This document shows, piece by piece, positions 34,828 to 44,286 of a stretch of DNA of 64,000 bases. Where the stretch lies: the NCBI RefSeq assembly GCF_040719265.1, contig NZ_JBFDAH010000024.1, positions 1-64,000 of the forward strand, written 5' to 3'. How positions within the stretch are numbered: the first letter of the stretch is position 1; every line of letters begins with the position of its first letter. The DNA is from Aliikangiella maris. GTDB lineage: Bacteria > Pseudomonadota > Gammaproteobacteria > Enterobacterales > Kangiellaceae. The translations under genes and the position numbers were made by a program. The notes beneath the pieces were generated by a model. It ran no database searches. It was not told the DNA's origin and saw nothing but the letters and a program-made list of their open reading frames with translations.

Positions 34828-35637
34828 TTAATCAATATTTTTACATTGAAAAATTGTTTTATCATCAAGGCGCAGTGCGGTTAGTTTGCGTCCCCAAACA
34901 CAACCAGTGTCCAATGCATAGTAATGTGGAATTGGACACTGCCCCATTAATGAAGCCCAGTGCCCAAAAATCAGCTGACCTTTGTTTAAATTTTGTGGCA
35001 GCTCAAACCAAGGTGTGAGTTCTGCCGGTTGTTCGCCGGGTGGTACTTTACAGGTTAACTCTAACGAACCATCAGAAAAACAGTAACGCATACGTGTCAG
35101 CGCGTTGGTAATAAATCTTAATCGTTTGATACCACTTAGACTTTCCTTCCATTTCGATGGGGTATTATTATACATTTGGGCAAAAAAACGATAGCTGTTT
35201 TTAGATTGAATTGCTTCTGAAACTTCTTGTGAAAAATCTACGGCATCACGAAAGCTCCAGTCAGCAGGGACTCCTGCATGAACCATTGCAAACTCCAATT
35301 GTTCATCCATATAAAATAAAGGTTGAGTTTTAAGCCACTTTACCAGCTTTTTGCGGTTTGGCGAAAGCAGGATTTTTTTAAAGGTATCTTTTTTATTAGA
35401 TAGATGTTGACCTGATTCGATGGCTAAAAAATGTAAATCATGATTACCCAGTACACATTGAATACTATCTTGATATTTATAAATATATTCTAGCGTTTTA
35501 AGTGAGCTTGGGCCTCGATTGATCAAATCACCTGCCAGCCAAAGCTGGTCTCGGCCTGGATGAAAATCAATTTTTTTAAGGAGTTTTTTAAATGTCCGGT
35601 AACATCCCTGAATATCGCCAATGGCATAGGTTGCCAT
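34828..35637 (-). CDS. apaH: Symmetrical bis(5'-nucleosyl)-tetraphosphatase
   Basis: 269 residues from ATG 35637 (AAAGG 7 bases upstream); the frame extends further 5' but without homology. Calcineurin-type phosphoesterase motifs M-A-T-Y-A-I-G-D-I-Q-G-C, L-A-G-D-L-I-N-R-G-P, V-L-G-N-H-D-L-H and H-A-G-V-P are complete. It hydrolyses Ap4A to two ADP and also removes Np4 caps from mRNA. Divergent from ydfG, 115 bases apart. The usual ksgA-apaG partners are not here. Confidence 0.96.
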   Translation of the reverse strand: MATYAIGDIQGCYRTFKKLLKKIDFHPGRDQLWLAGDLINRGPSSLKTLEYIYKYQDSIQCVLGNHDLHFLAIESGQHLSNKKDTFKKILLSPNRKKLVKWLKTQPLFYMDEQLEFAMVHAGVPADWSFRDAVDFSQEVSEAIQSKNSYRFFAQMYNNTPSKWKESLSGIKRLRFITNALTRMRYCFSDGSLELTCKVPPGEQPAELTPWFELPQNLNKGQLIFGHWASLMGQCPIPHYYALDTGCVWGRKLTALRLDDKTIFQCKNID

Positions 35638-35752
35638 AAATAAACCTTTAATATGTTTTTTATAGGCTATATAGTTTAGCGAAAAAGTGGCAGCAGCCAA
35701 AGAATTCACATCAATTATTTTATTAATAACAATTTTTAAATGAGGTTCAAAG

Positions 35753-36523
35753 ATGGCAGACTCCAATGCAAAAGTTGTAGTGATAACCGGCGCAAGCTCT
35801 GGATTTGGATATGCAACAGCAGTGCGTTTTGCTCAGGCGGGTTGGTATGTAATCGCGCTTGCCCGTCGCTTGGAGCGATTGCAGGCTTTGCAACAGCTAA
35901 TTGGGGAAACATGTTGTGAAATTCATCAGTTTGATGTTTGTCAACAAGAAAATATTGATGAGTTTGTAAGCAATCTGGCCACGCGTAAAATACAGGTTGA
36001 TCTGTTGGTGAATAATGCTGGTCTTGCTCTTGGCCTGGAGTCAGCCGATAAAGCTTTACAACAAGATTGGCAAGTTATGGTTGATACCAATATCAAAGGG
36101 CTGATTTTTATGACCCGCGCGATGTTGCCACAAATGGTAGCCGCAGCCCATGGTCATATAATTAATATAGGCTCAATTGCCGGTAGCTATGCCTATCCTG
36201 GCGGAAATACTTATGGTGCCAGTAAAGCCTTTGTTGCACAATTTAGTCTAAACTTACGCGCTGATTTAGCCGGGACGGGGATTCGTGTAACCAATATTGA
36301 ACCAGGATTAGCGGAAACAGAGTTTTCAGTTGTAAGATTTCATGGTGATAAGCAAAAAGCCGATAAGGTTTATCAAGATGTACAACCATTGACTGCCGAA
36401 GATATTGCCGAGAGTATTTTTTGGAGCGCATCACAACCAGCACATGTAAATATCAATCGAATCGAATTAATGCCGGTTTGTCAGGCGTTTTCTCCATTAT
36501 CAATTTCTAAAACGAAATCTTAG
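35753..36523 (+). CDS. ydfG: NADP-dependent short-chain dehydrogenase, YdfG type
   Basis: 256 residues: T-G-A-S-S-G-F-G cofactor motif, L-V-N-N-A-G-L-A-L-G, catalytic Ser in I-G-S-I-A-G, Y-G-A-S-K (YxxxK) intact, and the YdfG-specific tail P-A-H-V-N-I-N-R-I-E-L-M-P-V. YdfG oxidises 3-hydroxy acids such as L-allo-threonine and serine and clears malonic semialdehyde. Ribosome site TGAGG before ATG 35753. Followed by a hairpin terminator. Confidence 0.93.
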   Translation: MADSNAKVVVITGASSGFGYATAVRFAQAGWYVIALARRLERLQALQQLIGETCCEIHQFDVCQQENIDEFVSNLATRKIQVDLLVNNAGLALGLESADKALQQDWQVMVDTNIKGLIFMTRAMLPQMVAAAHGHIINIGSIAGSYAYPGGNTYGASKAFVAQFSLNLRADLAGTGIRVTNIEPGLAETEFSVVRFHGDKQKADKVYQDVQPLTAEDIAESIFWSASQPAHVNINRIELMPVCQAFSPLSISKTKS

Positions 36524-36599
36524 TTTGTGTTGTGATTTTTAAATTGTTTATAAATTGACTTGATAAAATAGCAAATTAAGTGAGCAACAATCTGTATTT

Positions 36600-36625
36600 A
36601 ACAGAGGGGCTATTGTCCCTCTGTT
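36600..36625. terminator. Hairpin between convergent ydfG and rph
   Basis: AACAGAGGG (36600-36608) pairs with CCCTCTGTT (36617-36625), with a modest T-rich tail on the plus side. It lies 50-80 bases from both stops. Confidence 0.7.
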
Positions 36626-36678
36626 TGATGATATATTTTTCGGAAAAATCGCGCTTAGTGTAGCAAATCGCTCGATGA

Positions 36679-37392
36679 CTAACTTAACGATGCTTTTTGA
36701 ATTTCGATTATTTCACTAATCCCTTGTTGCGCAAGTTGCATCATTTCAGCAAGCTCAGTTGGCGAAAAAGTCGCACCTTCTGCGGTACCTTGTAGTTCGA
36801 TGATTCCTTTATCTTCGTTCATGACAATATTCATGTCAGTTTCTGCGGTTGAATCTTCTGCGTAGTCTAAATCGAGTACAGGCGTACCTTGATAGATACC
36901 AACAGAAATTGCGGCAACCATATGCTTGAGCGGGTTGGTTTGAATCATCTTTTGGCGCAGCATATATTTAATGGCATCTGCCAATGCGATACTTGCACCT
37001 GTAATTGATGCCGTTCGTGTGCCGCCATCAGCTTGCAGAACATCACAATCGATGGTGATAGTGTTTTCACCGAGTAATTCTAAATCAACGGCTGCACGCA
37101 ACGAGCGTCCTATCAATCGCTGAATTTCCTGGGTTCGTCCACTTTGTTTACCGCGTGCGGCTTCACGAGCGTTGCGAGTATGCGTTGAACGAGGCAGCAT
37201 ACCGTATTCTGCCGTTAGCCAACCTTGATTTTTGCCTTTCAAAAATCGTGGTACGCCTGACTCAATTGAAGCAGTACATAATACACGAGTGTCACCGACC
37301 TCAATCAGTACCGAGCCTTCGGCATGACTAGTAAACTGGCGGGTTATTTGAATGGGGCGAAGTTGATTACTGGTTCTTCCACTTGGACGCAT
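36679..37392 (-). CDS. rph: Ribonuclease PH
   Basis: 237 residues, full length: M-R-P-S-G-R-T, G-S-V-L-I-E-V-G-D-T-R-V-L-C-T-A, R-N-A-R-E-A-A-R-G-K-Q-S-G-R-T-Q-E-I-Q-R-L-I-G-R (phosphate and RNA contacts), D-C-D-V-L-Q-A-D-G-G-T-R-T-A and D-L-D-Y-A-E-D-S. The phosphorolytic exoribonuclease trims tRNA 3' ends. Divergent from yicC, the usual arrangement in this group, so the pair shares a promoter region (37393-37540). Confidence 0.97.
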   Translation of the reverse strand: MRPSGRTSNQLRPIQITRQFTSHAEGSVLIEVGDTRVLCTASIESGVPRFLKGKNQGWLTAEYGMLPRSTHTRNAREAARGKQSGRTQEIQRLIGRSLRAAVDLELLGENTITIDCDVLQADGGTRTASITGASIALADAIKYMLRQKMIQTNPLKHMVAAISVGIYQGTPVLDLDYAEDSTAETDMNIVMNEDKGIIELQGTAEGATFSPTELAEMMQLAQQGISEIIEIQKASLS

Positions 37393-37540
37393 GGTTTATT
37401 CTCTAAAATCAGATACGGGTCAAATAGTTAGAGAATTTTAACCAAATTCCGTGAGATTTTATATGATTTATCGAAATTAATCGGTAGCCAAGGTACAATT
37501 TAACTATTATTGAATCGCTTAGCGAAGAAAAGGGCCTTAT

Positions 37541-38407
37541 ATGATTAGAAGTATGACTGCGTTTGCTCGTCAATCTGTCGAGCAGTCCTGGGGAGTTGGT
37601 GTTTGGGAGATCCGCTCGGTGAATAGTCGATTTTTAGAAACTAATTTTCGATTGCCAGAAGCGTTTCGATATCTGGAATTTAAATTACGTGAAGCCTTGC
37701 GTAAAAGATTACAGCGTGGAAAAATCGATTGCAGTCTTAAAATTGACACCTCAGGAATGGAGTCAGATAAATTAACGGTCGATAAATCACTGGTACAATC
37801 ACTGCTAAGTTCTTACCATGAACTCGAACAACTTTCTGGTGCAGAGCAAGCGCCTCCACTCGCTCAATTATTAGCCTGGCCTGGCGTTATTAAATCGAAT
37901 GAACTTGATACCGAAAAAATGGAACAAGAACTGCTCGCTGGATTAGATCAAGCAATTGATCAACTTATTGTAATGCGTGAACGTGAAGGAAGCAGCCTAA
38001 AAGAAATTATTGAACAGCGCCTTTCCGGCATGTTACAGCAAGTCGTTTTGGTTCGAGAAGAAATGCCCGCAATCGTTCAGTGGCAAAAAGAAAAAATATT
38101 AACGCGTTTTGAAGAAGCAAAAGTTGAGCTGGAAGAACAGCGATTAGAGCAGGAAATGGTTATGATCGCACAAAAGATCGATGTCGATGAAGAGTTAGAT
38201 CGATTAGATACACATATTCGCGAAGTTGGACGCTTAATTAACAAAGGTGGCTCGGTTGGTCGGCGGCTGGACTTTTTAATGCAAGAACTTAACCGTGAAG
38301 CCAATACGCTTGGCTCTAAATCGATTAATACAAAAACAACTGCTGCATCGGTTGAGTTAAAAGTATTGATTGAACAAATGCGTGAGCAAATTCAAAACAT
38401 CGAATAG
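37541..38407 (+). CDS. yicC: YicC family endoribonuclease, with its 3' end replaced by island DNA
   Basis: 288 residues: M-I-R-S-M-T-A-F-A-R at the N-terminus, the V-N-S-R-F-L-E motif, G-K-I-D-C, and the YicC C-terminal domain D-V-D-E-E-L-D-R-L...E-L-N-R-E-A-N-T-L-G-S-K. YicC-type proteins are RNA endonucleases affecting small-RNA stability and growth. The final codons (E-Q-I-Q-N-I-E-stop from 38384) recur about 10 kb away at 48374-48397 with only wobble changes, so an island probably supplied this 3' end while keeping the protein intact. Confidence 0.95.
   Translation: MIRSMTAFARQSVEQSWGVGVWEIRSVNSRFLETNFRLPEAFRYLEFKLREALRKRLQRGKIDCSLKIDTSGMESDKLTVDKSLVQSLLSSYHELEQLSGAEQAPPLAQLLAWPGVIKSNELDTEKMEQELLAGLDQAIDQLIVMREREGSSLKEIIEQRLSGMLQQVVLVREEMPAIVQWQKEKILTRFEEAKVELEEQRLEQEMVMIAQKIDVDEELDRLDTHIREVGRLINKGGSVGRRLDFLMQELNREANTLGSKSINTKTTAASVELKVLIEQMREQIQNIE
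38383..38407 (+). repeat. Left att-like repeat (yicC 3' end)
   Basis: Starts TGAGCA and runs to the yicC stop. It matches the copy at 48373-48397 at 18 of 25 bases; the seven differences are all third-codon or stop-codon wobble changes. TGAGCA is the longest shared run at its outer edge and may hold the crossover. Confidence 0.7.
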
Positions 38408-38774
38408 TTTTTTTACCTGTCCAAATTGGTTTGCAGATGTCCGTTACCAACTACCTGTTTAGTGGTGGGCAGAATGGTGGGCAGAATGGTGGGCAGTAAG
38501 TTACCCAATTTTCGAATTTACTCGCTTTGTGATAGGTTTTGGGGGTCGTAAAAGCTAACTGCATGAAGCATTATGGCGTGAGATGGGTTTAATTGTAGGT
38601 GATAAAATCTATCAAAGAGCTCATTAAAACTAAGGATTGATCAGCATTTCACTACTGCGTCAAGCGCTTGCCTAGTTTAATGCGTTGCAAATCGGATTAA
38701 GTAACTCGCCATACGTTTTTCAAGTTAGGCAAGTATAAAATTAAAGGCGTAGTAGGCATTTACGCCTGCCACGT
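38408..38774. other. Left end of the island
   Basis: No gene. Contains the three GTGGGCA iterons and otherwise unassigned sequence; it has no detectable integrase remnant in any frame I could follow. Confidence 0.5.
38461..38496 (+). repeat. Three 12-bp iterons near the left island end
   Basis: AGTGGTGGGCAG, AATGGTGGGCAG, AATGGTGGGCAG in direct tandem. Two similar copies in the same orientation lie near the right end (48281-48303). Candidate recombinase or accessory-protein arm sites. Confidence 0.75.
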
Positions 38775-41396
38775 TTAATTTGAAGAACGATGCATTAGGT
38801 ATTTCACCATTACCGCTTCGTACACTTTTTCAACCTCGATAAACTTAGTGACGCTCTCTAGGCGCGTTAAGGTTGTGAGTTTCATCGAGTTTTTCATTGG
38901 ACGATGCGGCACATTGGTCACTGGCGTTTGCAGTGATAGAGGTTTGCCAAGCTCAAATAAATAATACAAATCAGCAGAACCTGACTTCTTACCTGCTTGA
39001 TCTTCAGTAATGGCGTAGCGTGGTAACACTGTGACTCGTTTAACCGGCCAGAGCTTGTCAATTTGCTTGGTTGAACTTTGGGTGTCAGAAGTAGACGCCA
39101 ACGCTAAATAGCGAATTTCCTCAGCAATATGTTGTTTAAATTTCTGCAAAAATGTGCTTTGCGGCAGGTGATACCACTGCGCTGTGCCTTGCTCAAATTG
39201 TTTAAAGTAGCCATTATCACGGCCGCGTTGCCCACCCAATGCCACTGTCATCGTCAAATCAGGGTACAGCACTTGGCGCATACCGTAATAAGGTATGCGT
39301 GCAGCGTCTTGTACGTAGAGCCTCTCTGCCATGCCAGCCACGGGATACATAGTCTCATTGCCTCGCCCTGTTTGTGCATTTGGCGCAGTGCCAATTTGAG
39401 CTTGCAAGAACGCTAGCAACCACTGGTGACCGGAATATCTGATCTTAGTCTGGGTAGGATCAGTTTGACTAGGCTCATCTTGACTAGGTAACAGGGCAAA
39501 TGCGCCAATACCCACTTCTTCTATCGCGGCTGCGTAGGGGTTGGGGTTTGTAGCTTGATCAAAAAAGCCTGGGTATAAAGCAAACGCACCAAAAACAGGA
39601 CGGCTTTTCTTAGCAGGTTGGCCAGCGTTTCCACTTGATGATTCAGGTCCGTGAGGTTCTGATAAATGAATCAAAGCATCCCGATAACGGTGCATTTGGT
39701 TGATAGCATCGTCTGGTACGTAATCGGTACTTTCAATATCTTCATTACTGTCATCAAAGCGGTTTTTATCGGTTTTAATACGGTACTTGGCATCAAACAA
39801 CCAAATAAACTGTTGCTCTTCTGATGAGCCTGTGTCTGCTTTTGTTAAATGGGCGCTTTTAGGCAATGTCACTTCCAACACAATATCCGGCTCTTGGTTA
39901 ACCAAGTACGAGCGGATTGGTTTTCCTTTTTTGGTAAATTTAGGCTCGTGTGCCAGCCTAGCAGTCACACCATCACTGCGTTTAAAACGAAAGGCACCGG
40001 CAAACCCATCTTTTAGTTGGTACTCAAAAAAGTCATTTGGGGCGAGCTTCGTTGCACTGTTTTCCACCAATTCAAAGCCGAGATCCTGCTCTAAAAGCTG
40101 TTTCAAACACAAAAAGCACCACACTTCGTAAATCTCAGCCACCGACTTCATTGAAATGCTCGACTGATTGCCAAACACATCTAAATAAAATTTCAGCTCC
40201 TGCCAAATACGATACACCGCGCTGTAACCGGTTTTTTGCTGTAGCACTAACGACTCGCGGTTTAACCCTGTGTATGCACCCACCTCTTTTAAAAAACTTT
40301 GAGCTAACACTTTTTGCAGCGGTTGTTGCCAACTATGCAGCTCATTTAAAAATGAATCCGACAACCGTTGCCGCTCTGGCGCTTGGTTACTCTGCCTAAG
40401 CTTTTGTTCAAACTCCGCTAATTGCCGCTTGCTTTTACTCACTGCCATTTTGATAAAACGATTTTCTGGGGTATCGACACTCAGTTGCTTTTTTTCGATT
40501 GCATAGCGTTTATCGTACTGGCCATTGGCAAAGTCTTGCTTGACTTGCTCGGCTAACTTATGGGGCAAACGGCCTTTTAATTTGGCCGCTTTAATATTGG
40601 CAACCGTCGGTTGCAAGCGGCTATGCGGTGCAGCACAAATCACTTTTAAGCCTTGCTCAAATCGCGCCCTTAATGCGGCAAAATTAGCCAACCACATGAG
40701 TGGAAAATGCCCGCGCTGCTGGCTAGTTGCTGCGTCTTGTTCTGTTTTTTCTACCAAGCTAAAGCGCCAAAGGGGGTAAACTTTGTCAATGGCTTGGTAC
40801 ATGGCGGGCAAGTCTTGGTGCAGTGCCATTTTGGTTGGCAGCACTTCAAAGGCAATGTGCTGAGTCTGTGTTTTGCCATTGTGCTCAAAGGTAAGTGGCA
40901 AACGTAACCAGCCCACATCATTGCCGGTATTGATGGTGCCAGTTAAACGTGCGGGCACCACGCCCCTTGCGGTTTTTACTTCGGGGGCAAAACGAAATGC
41001 CTCATTCACGCTTTGGCTGCGATGGGTTAACCGCGCATTAGTTACTTCACTAAAAAAGACCCACTCAAACTGGTACTGAGTATTCTCAAAAAACAGCGGA
41101 GAATTTAATATCAGCTCAGCGTGTTTCGCTAAGCCATTGGCAACAAGGTCGTTGTCGGCTAAGTCACTTTCATCTGACCCACTTTGTACCAAGCCATCTG
41201 CAACTAGCCCTTGCGGTTCAATAGCACTACTCAGCTGCACCGCAGGCGCAAAGCGCAATTCGTAGCTAGGTTGTGCATGATTAGCGCTCGCCCTGTGCGC
41301 CATTGTATTCTGATGCACGCGCAACCGCTGGCTAATATCATTCGCCCAGACCGAAAACTCAAAGTCAGGGGTTTGTAATCGTATTAACTCCGGCAT
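38775..41396 (-). CDS. DUF2357 / PD-(D/E)XK nuclease, McrC-like restriction subunit
   Basis: 873 residues. The N-terminal 400 residues look like the DUF2357 region (beta-rich, then F-I-K-M-A-V near 315), followed by helical I-Y-E-V-W-C-F-L near 422 and a nuclease core with Q-E-P-D-I-V-L-E-V (Asp near 504) and I-W-L-F-D-A-K-Y-R (D-A-K near 535-537). These are the E...PD...DxK residues of McrC-type nucleases. It is the last gene of an operon with an m5C methylase and a McrB-like ATPase, so it should be the cutting subunit. A linker at 60-90 is acidic and repetitive. Cut-site specificity unknown. Confidence 0.75.
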   Translation of the reverse strand: MPELIRLQTPDFEFSVWANDISQRLRVHQNTMAHRASANHAQPSYELRFAPAVQLSSAIEPQGLVADGLVQSGSDESDLADNDLVANGLAKHAELILNSPLFFENTQYQFEWVFFSEVTNARLTHRSQSVNEAFRFAPEVKTARGVVPARLTGTINTGNDVGWLRLPLTFEHNGKTQTQHIAFEVLPTKMALHQDLPAMYQAIDKVYPLWRFSLVEKTEQDAATSQQRGHFPLMWLANFAALRARFEQGLKVICAAPHSRLQPTVANIKAAKLKGRLPHKLAEQVKQDFANGQYDKRYAIEKKQLSVDTPENRFIKMAVSKSKRQLAEFEQKLRQSNQAPERQRLSDSFLNELHSWQQPLQKVLAQSFLKEVGAYTGLNRESLVLQQKTGYSAVYRIWQELKFYLDVFGNQSSISMKSVAEIYEVWCFLCLKQLLEQDLGFELVENSATKLAPNDFFEYQLKDGFAGAFRFKRSDGVTARLAHEPKFTKKGKPIRSYLVNQEPDIVLEVTLPKSAHLTKADTGSSEEQQFIWLFDAKYRIKTDKNRFDDSNEDIESTDYVPDDAINQMHRYRDALIHLSEPHGPESSSGNAGQPAKKSRPVFGAFALYPGFFDQATNPNPYAAAIEEVGIGAFALLPSQDEPSQTDPTQTKIRYSGHQWLLAFLQAQIGTAPNAQTGRGNETMYPVAGMAERLYVQDAARIPYYGMRQVLYPDLTMTVALGGQRGRDNGYFKQFEQGTAQWYHLPQSTFLQKFKQHIAEEIRYLALASTSDTQSSTKQIDKLWPVKRVTVLPRYAITEDQAGKKSGSADLYYLFELGKPLSLQTPVTNVPHRPMKNSMKLTTLTRLESVTKFIEVEKVYEAVMVKYLMHRSSN

Positions 41397-41481
41397 TCCC
41401 TACCACTCCTTACACCATCGCTGTACGGGTTTTGCTTATGGGTTGCGTTCATTGCAAAAAGCATCAAACAACACCAACCCA

Positions 41482-43200
41482 TTAAGGCCAGAAACTGGTG
41501 AAGGTGGCACTGGCTAATCGCTCGCTCATCCATTGCAATTTCGCTTTTGAACGGCAAGGTATGCGAAGCACTTTCTCCTCATCAGTAGCACCATCAGCCA
41601 CGATTTTCTCACGATACAAGTCAGGGCGTTGGTTTGCTTCGTCTGTGTCAGATGCTAACCAAATGGGGGCTAACTGAGCAGCCAGCACAGCGCTAAGTTC
41701 TTCCAGTAAATCCTTGCGATTTGATGTCGTCAGCTTGTCGGTATCGCCTTCGATGCGAGGCAGAACCTTACACATCATAAAATCGTCCCACACGGCTTTG
41801 AGGGTCAGGTCATCTTGTGGTTGGCTGCTGGCAACAGCAAGAAGAAGTTCATTTAAAGCGCGAAACGCTAATTCAAACGGGGTATTTTTTAGCACCGCAT
41901 TAACGGCCGATAAAAACGCTACGGTTTTAGCACCATCTGCATCAAAGGTATTGGCTAAGTCTGTTTTGCTGGCGTTTGACCAAATGGGGTAACTAAGACG
42001 TTTATTACAGCTGGTTGGGGTGAAAAAGTCGTTATAGTCGTTAGGGAAAAACGCACCAAAATCAAAGCTCAGCGCTCGGTCAATCACTTTGCGTGAAAAG
42101 CCATGGGTGGTTTCATCCATATTCACTGTGCCGGCAACCAGCAGGTTAAACGGAATGCCTAAACCATATTGGCAAATCAATTCCCAGAGCTCGTCATAAT
42201 TTTTATTTTCACTGTTTTCAAAGCTTAGCGCCTCGCGTAGCTTTTCTTTATCTGCGACTTCTTTAATGGTGGCGGGTTTTAATAAAGCATCACTGCTGTA
42301 GGTAAAGCGGTCATCTGTCCAACACCATTCGCGGGTTTCCAGCACTGATAAATAATCGGCAAAATACTGCTCAACAGGGGCAAGGTTCATTTCATCTAAG
42401 CACAGCCAGTAAGGCAATACTTGTTTAAGAGCATCACGTTCGCCTGCTACGACTAAACGCTTGCCTTGGTCTTCACTCTCTTGCACTTCAAGGGTTAAGC
42501 CGCTATCAGCAATCGCACGCCAAGCTTTGGCGATAAACTGCAATACATCCGTGGTGATGTATTCCGCAGTGCCATTTAGGCGTGAAATATAACCAAGCAA
42601 ATCACTCGGCTCATGCCAGTCTGGGCGCACCGAGGTTAAACAATAGGTTTCAGCAAACTGCTGTGATGTTTTTGCTTGCTCACGCACAAAGCGGGTTTTA
42701 CCTGTGCCTGAGATGCCTGCGAGAAGGAGGAATGGTTTGGAAAGAAGCTGTGCATTTTTTATTTCACTAATACTTAAGGATAGCTCTGCGAACTCATTTG
42801 CACTTATATCCATAATATTACCAAGCGAATGAATCTCTTTATTTAACCACTGCAATACTTTGTTTTTACGTTTATTCCTTCCTTTATTCGGCAGCATAAA
42901 TCCAACAGGGGGAAAATTCGCAATAATCGTTTCAATTACACTTCTATCGTTACTTCCTGATCTCAGTATTGTATCTACATGCTCTGGATGACCGTTTATT
43001 AATTTTGAGATCACCGCAGCAATACGCTCAAAACGTATAGTTATTTGACCTTCTCCACGGGATACAAATATTTTCCCCTCATCATCCCAGTCAACATTAT
43101 TAATTACCGATGTATTTCTTCCAGTTATGTATTGCAACTCTTTACCAACAAGCTGGTCTATCCACATTCTCGACTTGGTTAATGCTTCTTCAATTTGCAT
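41482..43200 (-). CDS. McrB-like AAA+ ATPase of the restriction module
   Basis: 572 residues. The N-terminal 150 residues are likely the DNA-recognition part (no family recognised). Walker A A-G-I-S-G-T-G-K-T (162-169), a V-R-P-D-W-H-E-P-S-D-L-L-G-Y segment typical of McrB/MoxR relatives, Walker B L-C-L-D-E-M-N-L-A (266-274), and G-T-V-N-M-D-E-T-T-H-G-F-S-R-K-V-I-D-R-A with sensor and arginine finger. The McrB GTP motif MNxxDR is replaced by N-M-D-E-T, so it may use ATP. Starts 3 bases after the methylase stop and is followed 85 bases later by the nuclease gene. Expected to translocate DNA and drive the nuclease. Confidence 0.82.
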   Translation of the reverse strand: MQIEEALTKSRMWIDQLVGKELQYITGRNTSVINNVDWDDEGKIFVSRGEGQITIRFERIAAVISKLINGHPEHVDTILRSGSNDRSVIETIIANFPPVGFMLPNKGRNKRKNKVLQWLNKEIHSLGNIMDISANEFAELSLSISEIKNAQLLSKPFLLLAGISGTGKTRFVREQAKTSQQFAETYCLTSVRPDWHEPSDLLGYISRLNGTAEYITTDVLQFIAKAWRAIADSGLTLEVQESEDQGKRLVVAGERDALKQVLPYWLCLDEMNLAPVEQYFADYLSVLETREWCWTDDRFTYSSDALLKPATIKEVADKEKLREALSFENSENKNYDELWELICQYGLGIPFNLLVAGTVNMDETTHGFSRKVIDRALSFDFGAFFPNDYNDFFTPTSCNKRLSYPIWSNASKTDLANTFDADGAKTVAFLSAVNAVLKNTPFELAFRALNELLLAVASSQPQDDLTLKAVWDDFMMCKVLPRIEGDTDKLTTSNRKDLLEELSAVLAAQLAPIWLASDTDEANQRPDLYREKIVADGATDEEKVLRIPCRSKAKLQWMSERLASATFTSFWP

Positions 43201-43203
43201 CTA

Positions 43204-44286
43204 TCAATCCTTAAGATAATCTTTTATCGTTTTAGCTATGCCATATGAAAATAGGTAAGGAACACCGTTTCCAATTGTTTTAAACATGGCACTTAAGGTC
43301 ATTGAACTAGGAAGTTCGAAATCGCTAGGTAAAGACTGAATAGCCATTGCTTCAGCAGCAGAGATTCTTCTAGGCTTGGTTGGATGCAAATGAACTTCAT
43401 TGTTACCATATGCAGCTGTTGGTGAATAGCGATAACGATGAAGCCTTTTATAAGACTTCTTGGATGTATCACCTTCATCAATAACTAGAAATTTAGCCAA
43501 ACCAGCTCTCGGCGTGAAATGATGATCCTTATTTGGATGCTGATTAACTTTATTTTTATTAAACCAATAATCAACAGTAAGCTCTAAGGGTAATGTGCTT
43601 GGGACCTCAAGCTCTTGCCCAAATGGGCTTTTATCAGGCCATTCATAAGAAAAAGCTGACTTATTGGGATATTTCATATAACTATCCCAACAAAACTTTT
43701 TGTCAATATTTTTATAAAGTTCTCTTTTGATCCCAAAAAGTATGACCCGATCTCTATCTTGAGGGACGCCAAACTCTAATGAGTTAATCAAACGATCATT
43801 TAGCTCATACCCTGATTCAAGCAACTCTTTTTTCAACTCATCGTAGAACTCACGGTGCTTTTTAGTTCTCCATAACCCTTTAACATTCTCAAAAACAAAC
43901 CAATCTGGCTTATATTTTTTTATACATTCAACATAAGATCTTGATAACTTACCATTTTCACCAGTCCTACCTGCGTTTTTCCCCCCAACAGAAAAATCAG
44001 GACAAGGCGGCCCACCAATAAAGCCAACGAGATTGCCTGCTAAATTTTCATTTCTAACACTTTCGTGAAGATATCCATCATCTTGATTACTCAGATAGTC
44101 TTCTATTGAGTTTGCCTGATAACCATATTTCGGCTCACTGTGGCCCATTTTTTTTCTGCTAAAGTCATATGCTTTGATAAACTGATTTTCTATCTCATTC
44201 ACAAATACAATTTCAAAACCTGCTTTTTCAAAACCAAGATCAAGAAAGCCCGAACCAGAAAAAAAAGAAAATATTACATTACTCAC
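43204..44286 (-). CDS. DNA (cytosine-5) methyltransferase
   Basis: 360 residues. Motif I F-S-F-F-S-G-S-G-F-L-D-L-G-F, motif IV G-G-P-P-C-P-D-F-S with the catalytic Cys, motif VI F-E-N-V-K-G-L, motif VIII Q-D-R-D-R-V, motif IX/X A-I-Q-S-L-P...I-G-N-G-V-P. The target-recognition region between VIII and IX is about 120 residues, enough for one specificity. Its start overlaps the regulator stop by 8 bases. It is visibly more AT-rich than the two restriction genes behind it, suggesting a separate origin. Likely protects the host from the McrB-like/DUF2357 nuclease. Confidence 0.92.
   Translation of the reverse strand: MSNVIFSFFSGSGFLDLGFEKAGFEIVFVNEIENQFIKAYDFSRKKMGHSEPKYGYQANSIEDYLSNQDDGYLHESVRNENLAGNLVGFIGGPPCPDFSVGGKNAGRTGENGKLSRSYVECIKKYKPDWFVFENVKGLWRTKKHREFYDELKKELLESGYELNDRLINSLEFGVPQDRDRVILFGIKRELYKNIDKKFCWDSYMKYPNKSAFSYEWPDKSPFGQELEVPSTLPLELTVDYWFNKNKVNQHPNKDHHFTPRAGLAKFLVIDEGDTSKKSYKRLHRYRYSPTAAYGNNEVHLHPTKPRRISAAEAMAIQSLPSDFELPSSMTLSAMFKTIGNGVPYLFSYGIAKTIKDYLKD

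Noticed and set aside
38775..44286. Classic McrBC (modification-dependent) system
   Set aside because: A resident cytosine methylase in the same operon would make host DNA a target, and the McrB GTP motif is not conserved; a LlaJI/BsuMI-like reading fits better, though not proven.
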